Source: Avena insularis (lineage: Eukaryota > Streptophyta > Magnoliopsida > Poales > Poaceae). From it: a stretch of 64,000 bases of DNA. Every line of letters starts with the position of its first letter. Position 1 is the stretch's first letter. The DNA lies in the NCBI GenBank assembly GCA_023614405.1, contig CM042688.1, forward strand, positions 70,356,253 through 70,420,252, in the 5' to 3' direction. Shown here piece after piece: positions 58,351-64,000 of the stretch. The notes beneath the pieces were generated by a model, which was given only the letters and a program-made list of their open reading frames with translations, was not told where the DNA came from and did no database searches. The translations under genes were made by a program, and so were the position numbers.

Positions 58351-58765
58351 ATCTCCCCCTTTTTGGTGTTCGATGACAACAAGAAATTTTGTATGAAAAA
58401 TTTAAACAACCAAGCTAAGTTCCCCCTGACAATGTGCAGCAAGATATACAAGTTATACAATCCATGCTAGGAATATAGGGAGTAAAGGCCTACATATCAT
58501 ATAGAGTTTCACTTGAGCCTTTACCTTGAACATTACAATAATAACTGGGCATAACATGTCCATGTAACAAATAGTCTCACACAAGAACCAAATAAAGCAA
58601 ATGCAAATGTTCAAAATTTAAGATACACGGGCATAAGAAAAATAAAAAGCAGCCTATGCTAATGCCCATCCCATGCAAAACCCGGATAGAACCTAATAGG
58701 CACTTCTCCCCCTTTGGCATCGAAATGCTGAAAAGGGAAAAGTCTAAACTAACGCCCTAAAGGAA

Positions 58766-60375
58766 TCACTCGGAGTCCTCATCGTCGTCATCATCCTCAT
58801 CGTCATCCTCATCATAGTCATCATCATCAGTAGCAGGAGTCTGTGGGCCTTTGCCATGAGGGAGAGAGGGGGAAGAACCCTGTGGAGCAAAATCAGAGTA
58901 ACCTCTGAGAAAGCCTGCCAGTCAACTAAGCTTGCATTCATATCATTCCAAGCACCAAAGGAGAGTGTGTGATCTGACTCAACAGAAGGTTCAGCCCCAT
59001 GCTCATCATTGTACTCAGACTCCCCTTCCTCTTTCTTCTCCCTGAGCCTTGATTTCTTTGAGGAGATTTTCAATTCTTCGGTTGCTCTTGTAGGAGTGAT
59101 GATGTCCCTTGCGGATGTCTACACTCATGCATCAAAGGGTCTTCTCCCAGAAAGATGCCTTCTTAATTTTCTCCTGAACCACCGCATGTGTGACAGGAGC
59201 CATGGGAGCATTGGAGGCATTCTTCCTCCTAGGGCCCCTTGGAGGAGCAGGAGCCTGCACAACCTTAGAAATATCATCATCCTCACTCTCAAACGGCTGC
59301 CTAGGATCTGGTTCCATTCTCCCTTTCTTTTGAAGACACACAAGGGCATGCTTCGTAAGGTTGGGAGGAGGGGCAAGAGGTGAACCATGGGCTTAAGTGT
59401 TGATAAGCCTACTGGAGCAGCATATGGGGGAGATTTCTTGTAGAGAATAGCATGGTGCATCTCCTAAATAATAAAGTCCATAATGTCAATAGCATATCCT
59501 TCAGCATCAGGGCTAGCACAGTATACCTTGTGAGCGTGGTAGAGTAAGTTGACAAGGCCACACCTGATAGCATCATCATTACCAGCACTAGGGGAAATGT
59601 TGTGGCGAAATATCCTCAACAGCAAGTTGTAGAGAGGCTTGAGGCCCTTGGCCTCACTAACTACAGCCTTCTTACCATAGAGAGGTGCCAAATTGTTCTT
59701 GTTTTCACCAAGAGAAGCATCATGCATACGGTGCCCAATATGAACATACACACCCTAGAATGTCTCATTGATGACTCTGGCAAAGTCAAAGAAGTTTGCG
59801 GTGCAGCAAACCTTGCTAGTCATCCAAGTCATGGTCCTTGCCTGATCAGTCCCAAACACAACAGTTGCATAGAATTTCTGAACAAGAGGAATGTTGTAGT
59901 TTTCTCGGAACTCTATGAGCTTATGCAGTCCGAGCTTCTCAGTTATCCACACAACATCTTCAAAGTACTCGTTGGCACGCAGGTACGTGAGTTCCATATA
60001 CCTTTGAGGGAAAATGGGGGACTTGGTGAGCTTGCTATAAATATCAGTCATGGAAACTTTTTGTTCCCTTCTCCAATAGCAGGGGTCAGCACTGGTCCTG
60101 GGCAGCTCATAGAAGTTTGTCTTGTGAAGGTCACAAAACTCCTTCTTGGTCATGTGAGCAAGAGATTGCAAATTTTCATACTTAGCCCTCTTGGCACGGT
60201 TTTCCTCCTCTAAGCGCTCTTGGTTCTTTCTCATGTATTCAGCATCTCTAAGCTGCTGCATGCGGTTGGATGGCGGGATCACATACGTACCAGCTTCTTC
60301 ATCAAAGTGAGGATCCTCCCTCTTGGACTTGGCCTTGGTGCGACCACGACGAGAACCAGGGCCACCTGTGAACAT
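58766..60375 (-). pseudogene. Third ORF of Copia-2 (env-position ORF, plant-transposon-protein-like), broken
   Basis: A 206-residue open part (60375-59755) starts at a possible splice acceptor next to MFTGGPGSRRGRTKAKSK and has an alpha-helical basic region and the blocks LREAEYMRKN-like (QLRDAEYMRKNQERLEEENR), MELTYLRANEYFEDVVWITE and IPLVQKFYATVVFGTDQAR, which recall the 'putative plant transposon protein' domain. A stop near 59755 leads to 59751-59464 (RCGLVNLLYHAHKVYC), and a shifted frame ends in a long Asp/Glu run with stop at 58766-58768. The position between pol and the 3' LTR is that of the env-like gene of Sireviruses. No signal peptide or clear membrane segment is visible. Confidence 0.6.
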
Positions 60376-61480
60376 AGAGTGAGGGGGATATCATGGGGTA
60401 AGCACATATGTCCCAGAGATGAACACAATATCCTCAAAACTTTGCAAGATGTGCTAGAAGCAAGCAACACCGGAGTCTCCGGAGTGCAGACACTGAAATC
60501 TCTGGCCTGGACCAGAGTTTCTGGTTCGACGGACCGGAGTCTCCGACCTGGGCTAGAGTCTCCGTTCTAACGAATTGGAATCTCTGGTCTGGAAATTATG
60601 ATTTGCACAATGAGGCTACGGGAGGACTAGTTTCTAGCAGATTGGGCAAGGTAAAGAGACTAAAGTGAAAGATTGCACGCAAGCATGTGTTTCCAGTGGG
60701 CAAAATCTGTACAAAACTCAAAATAAATGAAGGGGATGAACCCTAGGTTCATGGTGAGAGGGAGCGTACCAGATCTGTCCATTGGAGAGATTCCACCGGT
60801 GGGAAATGTCCCAGGGGTGGAGAGGGTGGAGTTGGCCGGCGGCACGGCAGATCCCGGTGGAAAAACGGCCTCCGGATGGTGGTTTTGGAGGAGGAGGCGG
60901 CGGGTGAGAAGGTGGGAGTCGGGTGGAAGATAGGGCTTGTGTGGCCCTTTCACCCCGCCCCCTTAAGTCACAGCCAGAAACCGTCCCAGACTAGAGACTC
61001 CGGTGTTTGCACACCGGAAACTCTGGTCCTCTTCGACCAAAACCAGCCAGATTCAATTTTTTTTGGGACACATATGAGATGGAATGTGTTTAGGGGAGAG
61101 TATATGGCCTAGGTTTAGATTCCAAACTGTGAAGAACTAAAATAGGCAATAAATCCAAAATGAATGACAAGTGAAACTCCAATTCAATAGAATCAAGAAC
61201 CAACCCTTCATAATAAAGGGTTGGTGGCCGAGGCCACCATGTAAGAGTGTGAGGCATGAAACCGTGAAGAATTATCCTTGGGTTCATAACCTCTACTCAT
61301 CAATGAAGGTCACATATCACACATGATATTAAGAGAATTGATTTTTCTTAATTTTGGCATTATGGGGGAAGGGATAGCCCAATAAATTAGGACCGCACCC
61401 CCTATTTCCATGCCTGCACCTAAACCAAATATGAATCAAGTATAGGTGAGTATGAAAGATGATCAAGTCAAACTCCTTGA
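60376..61480 (-). other. Spacer between Copia-2 pol and the third ORF, with a possible first exon
   Basis: A minus-strand frame at 60953-60660 contains a proline/serine-rich stretch (PPGSAVPPANSTLSTPGTFP, then GISPMDRSGTLPL) that may be a short 5' exon of the third ORF. Several further CCGGAGTCTCCGG-type palindromes lie at 60469-60483, 60533-60545 and 60992-61027. Otherwise nothing recognisable. Confidence 0.45.
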
Positions 61481-61969
61481 ATCTATGATATTTAGATCAT
61501 TCCTCAAATAGCAAAACCTTGCTTCATTAAGTGGCTTCGTGAATATATCTACAAGTTGGTCTTTGGTTGAAACATAAGATAGCTCAATATCCCCTCAGGC
61601 AACATGATCTCTAATGAAGTGATGATGGATCTCAATATGCTTTGTTCTTGTATGATCCACCGGATTGTAGGCAATCTTGATAACACTTTCATTGTCACAT
61701 AAAAGAGGCACTTTGTCACAATGGACACCGTATTACTTCAAAGTATGCCTCATCCATAACAATTGGGTGCATGCACTAGAAGCAGCCACATACTCAGCCT
61801 CGGCGGTGGAGAGAGGTATACAGTTTTGCTTCTTAGAAGACCAACACACCAAGGACCTACCAAGGAATTGGCAAGCCCTGGAGGTTGATTTCCTATCATC
61901 CTTATCACTAGCCCAATCTGAATCCGTGTACCCACAAAGAGAGAAAGTTGAGCCTCTAGGATACCACAC
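61481..61969 (-). pseudogene. Copia-2 RNase H
   Basis: Motifs are CGYTDSDWASDKDDRKSTS (first Asp), LSTAEAEYVAASSA (Glu), and, after a stop at about 61733, LLCDNESVIKIAYNPVDH and the end IFTKPLNE near 61530. At least two stops break it. It is the C-terminal domain of copia pol. Confidence 0.85.
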
Positions 61970-61996
61970 ACCATAGTTTGGGGTATGAACAAAATA

Positions 61997-63043
61997 TCAA
62001 AAGATTCTTTTGACCACCATCAAGTGGCTTTCTTTAGGAGCCGCTTGATATCTTGCACACACTCCTACACTCAACACAATATCTGGTCTAGATGCACATA
62101 GGTAAAGCAAAGGACTAATCATGGATCGGTATACCTTTTTATCAACTTCTTTACCATTTGGGTTAAGTTCAAGGTGAGTCTTGGTTGCCATGGGAGTAGG
62201 GGCTCCATTTAATTCTTTCATGTTGAACCTCTTGAGCATGTCTTGGGTATATTTGGCTTCATTGAAAAAGGTTCCTCCTCTTATTTGCTTGATCTCAAAA
62301 CCAAGGAATACCCTCAACTTTCCCATCATGTACATCCTGAACCTATCAGTCATAAGCTTTGAGAATTCATCATTAAAAGCTTTGTTAGATGAGCCAAAGA
62401 TAATATCATCAACATATATCTGGCAAACGAAAAGCTCCCAATTAACCTTCTTAGTAAAAAGAGTGGGATCAATTTTCTCAACCTCAAAACCACGATCCAA
62501 CAATAACACTCTAAGGTGCTCATACCAAGTACGTGGAGCTTGTTTAAGTCCATAGAGCGCCTTATCAAGTTTGTAGACATGGTTTGGAAAGTTGGGATCC
62601 TCGAAACCCGGGGGTTGCTTAACATAAACCAAGTCATGCAAGGGACCATTTAGAAAAGCACTTTCCACATCCGTTTGTTGTAATTTAAAATTATGATGTG
62701 CATCATATGCAAGAAGGATACGGACGGACTCAAGGCAAGCCATGGGAGCATAAGTCTCTCCATAATCAATGCCTTCAATTTGAGAGAACCCTTGTGCTAC
62801 CAATCTCGCATTGTTCCTCACAACAATTCCATGAGCATCTTGCTTGTTCTTGAATATCCACTTGGTCCCAATAACATTGCGACAATCTTTGGGCTTTTCA
62901 ACTAACTTCCAAACTTTATTTATCTCAAAGTTGTTGAGCTCCTTATGCATGGCTTCCAACCAATCTGAATCTTCAAGAGCTTCCCACACCTTCTTGGGCT
63001 CCACCATAAATATATGAGCTTGATGCTCACCAAAATGCTTCAA
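61997..63043 (-). CDS. Copia-2 reverse transcriptase (348-residue open frame)
   Basis: The RT domain is open without a break: the fingers part KWIFKNKQDAHGIVVRNNAR, the palm QTDVESAFLNGPLHDLVYVK with the first catalytic Asp, ALYGLKQAPRTWYEHL, and the catalytic QIYVDDIIFGSSN (YVDD about 62416-62405). A TAG directly upstream of the frame separates it from the linker, and a stop at 61997 separates it from RNase H, so the polyprotein is not intact although RT itself is. Confidence 0.9.
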   Translation of the reverse strand: MKHFGEHQAHIFMVEPKKVWEALEDSDWLEAMHKELNNFEINKVWKLVEKPKDCRNVIGTKWIFKNKQDAHGIVVRNNARLVAQGFSQIEGIDYGETYAPMACLESVRILLAYDAHHNFKLQQTDVESAFLNGPLHDLVYVKQPPGFEDPNFPNHVYKLDKALYGLKQAPRTWYEHLRVLLLDRGFEVEKIDPTLFTKKVNWELFVCQIYVDDIIFGSSNKAFNDEFSKLMTDRFRMYMMGKLRVFLGFEIKQIRGGTFFNEAKYTQDMLKRFNMKELNGAPTPMATKTHLELNPNGKEVDKKVYRSMISPLLYLCASRPDIVLSVGVCARYQAAPKESHLMVVKRIF

Positions 63044-63508
63044 TTAGGCCCGAGTGGACATTCCACTCCTTAGATCACCAATGACATTTTCAAGGGAGTG
63101 GTCTCTTCTTTCAAACATTTTATCCATGTGAGCTTTGCGACGAGCTTCGATCTCCTCATTGTTCCTTGTCGGGATCACTTCATCATTCTGTTCCTCGTCT
63201 TGACCTTCATTTTGACCTTGATCAACAATGGGTTCAACTTCATCCACATGAGGTACATGTTGATCTTGTTCTTGATCAGGCATGCTACTAGAAAGGCTTT
63301 GAGATGATATTGTAGCCGATTGAATAAACCTGCCTTGAGCAACTGACTGCGCAGGGCTGGACAATCCAGTCAGTGGAGATACTGGACCATCTAGCCTCGA
63401 GTTGCCTTCCTGATCAACATGGTGAGGGTTCTCAGCTTGTCTTTGGCTTGGGTAATCGTTTCCCTCAATCACAGGAGGTTGTTGAGGTTGTGAAGATGAG
63501 GGCTCCAC
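63044..63508 (-). pseudogene. Copia-2 pol linker between integrase and RT
   Basis: Low-complexity acidic/glutamine-rich sequence (SSQPQQPPVIEGND, DQEQDQHVPHVDEVEPIVDQ) typical of the variable integrase C-terminal extension in Sireviruses, ending with a basic MDKMFERRDHSLENVIGDL block that precedes RT in this lineage. Confidence 0.75.
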
Positions 63509-63550
63509 TTGAGTAGAGCATAGTCCTTCTCAATCCGCCACAAGGGGTTC

Positions 63551-64000
63551 CTAAATGGGGCGGATGAATCCCCCACCCATTCTTCTTATGGCATCTTGAG
63601 GTATTTCATCATCTACATCACAAACATCAACATGCCCCGCTTGGGGGCCATCATATTGTTCGAAAATCACACTACAAGATTCTATGACAATTCCAGAGAG
63701 TTTATCATAAATTCTATAAGTGTGGGAATCGAGACCATAGCCAACAAAAATACCCTCTAAAGCTTTGGAATCAAATTTGGACAAACGATCACCTTTTATG
63801 AGATAGAAACACTTACAACCAAACACCTGGAAGTATGAAATGTTGGGCTTGTTACCGGTAAGTATTTCATATGGCATCTTGTTCAACTCTTTGCAGAGGT
63901 AGAGCCGGTTTGATGCATGGCATGCGGTGGAGATTGCCTCCACCCAAAAACTGTATGGAGACTAAAACTCCGCCAACATGGACCTTGCCATATCCATTAA
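63551..64000 (-). pseudogene. Copia-2 integrase, C-terminal part
   Basis: Begins at the window edge after the catalytic core with LMDMARSMLAEF, then an in-frame stop (TAG near 63963), then WVEAISTACHASNRLYL and the copia GKK-like block (PYEILTGNKPNISYFQVFGC, FVGYGLDSHTYRIYD). The catalytic triad itself is outside the window. Confidence 0.82.

Larger units (their letters stand above)
57084..64000 (-). mobile_element. Copia-2: Sirevirus-like Ty1/copia element, 3' half
   Basis: Minus-strand element. The 3' LTR is at 57084-58350. Upstream on the minus strand are a third ORF (58766-60953), RNase H, RT, a linker and the end of integrase at the window edge. The G-rich tract next to the LTR (AAAAAGGGGGAGAT on the minus strand), palindromic CCGGAGACTCCGG repeats upstream of the LTR TATA box and an extra ORF after pol are recognised traits of the Sirevirus lineage. 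The 5' half is outside the window. Confidence 0.85.

Overview
This window is a plant nuclear sequence, very probably from a large-genome grass of the wheat/barley tribe (Triticeae). The evidence is that most of the 64 kb is long LTR retrotransposons nested inside one another with readable target-site duplications, that the gaps are seeded with Stowaway-type and PIF/Harbinger-type MITEs, and that only one intact host gene is visible. That gene is a seven-exon Rab7/RABG3-type small GTPase on the minus strand (24369-27473). I saw no bacterial, organellar, rRNA or tRNA gene and no CRISPR array.

Layout. (1) 1-1977: pieces of three older elements: an LTR tail, the start of a Gypsy LTR, and an LTR-like stretch on the minus strand. 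(2) 1978-19481: a minus-strand Ty1/copia element (Copia-1) with two 1.6-kb LTRs and TSD TCATG. It is split by a plus-strand Tat-like Gypsy element (Gypsy-1, 8201-17325) that has lost protease, RT and most of RNase H. Copia-1 landed inside the 3' end of an RNase H-like (RVT_3) reading frame, whose two halves sit on either side of it. (3) 19487-29595: the gene island, with a long-inverted-repeat transposon (20398-22645), several Stowaways, Rab7, and a Harbinger-type MITE about 380 bp upstream of the Rab7 start codon. (4) 29596-54058: a PIF/Harbinger-like element with a decayed Myb/SANT-like ORF1, cut by a minus-strand Athila-like Gypsy element (32094-54058, TSD GCAAT) that has gag and protease but no pol. 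That element is itself cut by a nearly complete plus-strand Tat-like Gypsy element (Gypsy-2, 35896-49796, TSD CATTA). (5) 54059-64000: an unassigned kilobase; a copia LTR (Copia-3) interrupted by a 1366-bp solo LTR with TSD TGGAC; then the 3' half of a minus-strand Sirevirus-like copia element that runs off the window.

The retroelement coding regions are mostly broken by single stops and frameshifts, many of the stops explicable by C-to-T or G-to-A changes. Both Tat-like elements carry, antisense to their own gag-pol, a multi-exon gene with canonical GT-AG boundaries whose N-terminal exon resembles the 'putative gypsy type transposon' domain (Transposase_28), with a TATA-like box just inside the 3' LTR. 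The Sirevirus-like element carries a third ORF between pol and the 3' LTR. These accessory ORFs, the unusual LTR mosaic of Gypsy-1 and a covarying hairpin repeat in the same element are the most interesting features. Family names beyond the superfamily or lineage level are not asserted, since no library search was possible.
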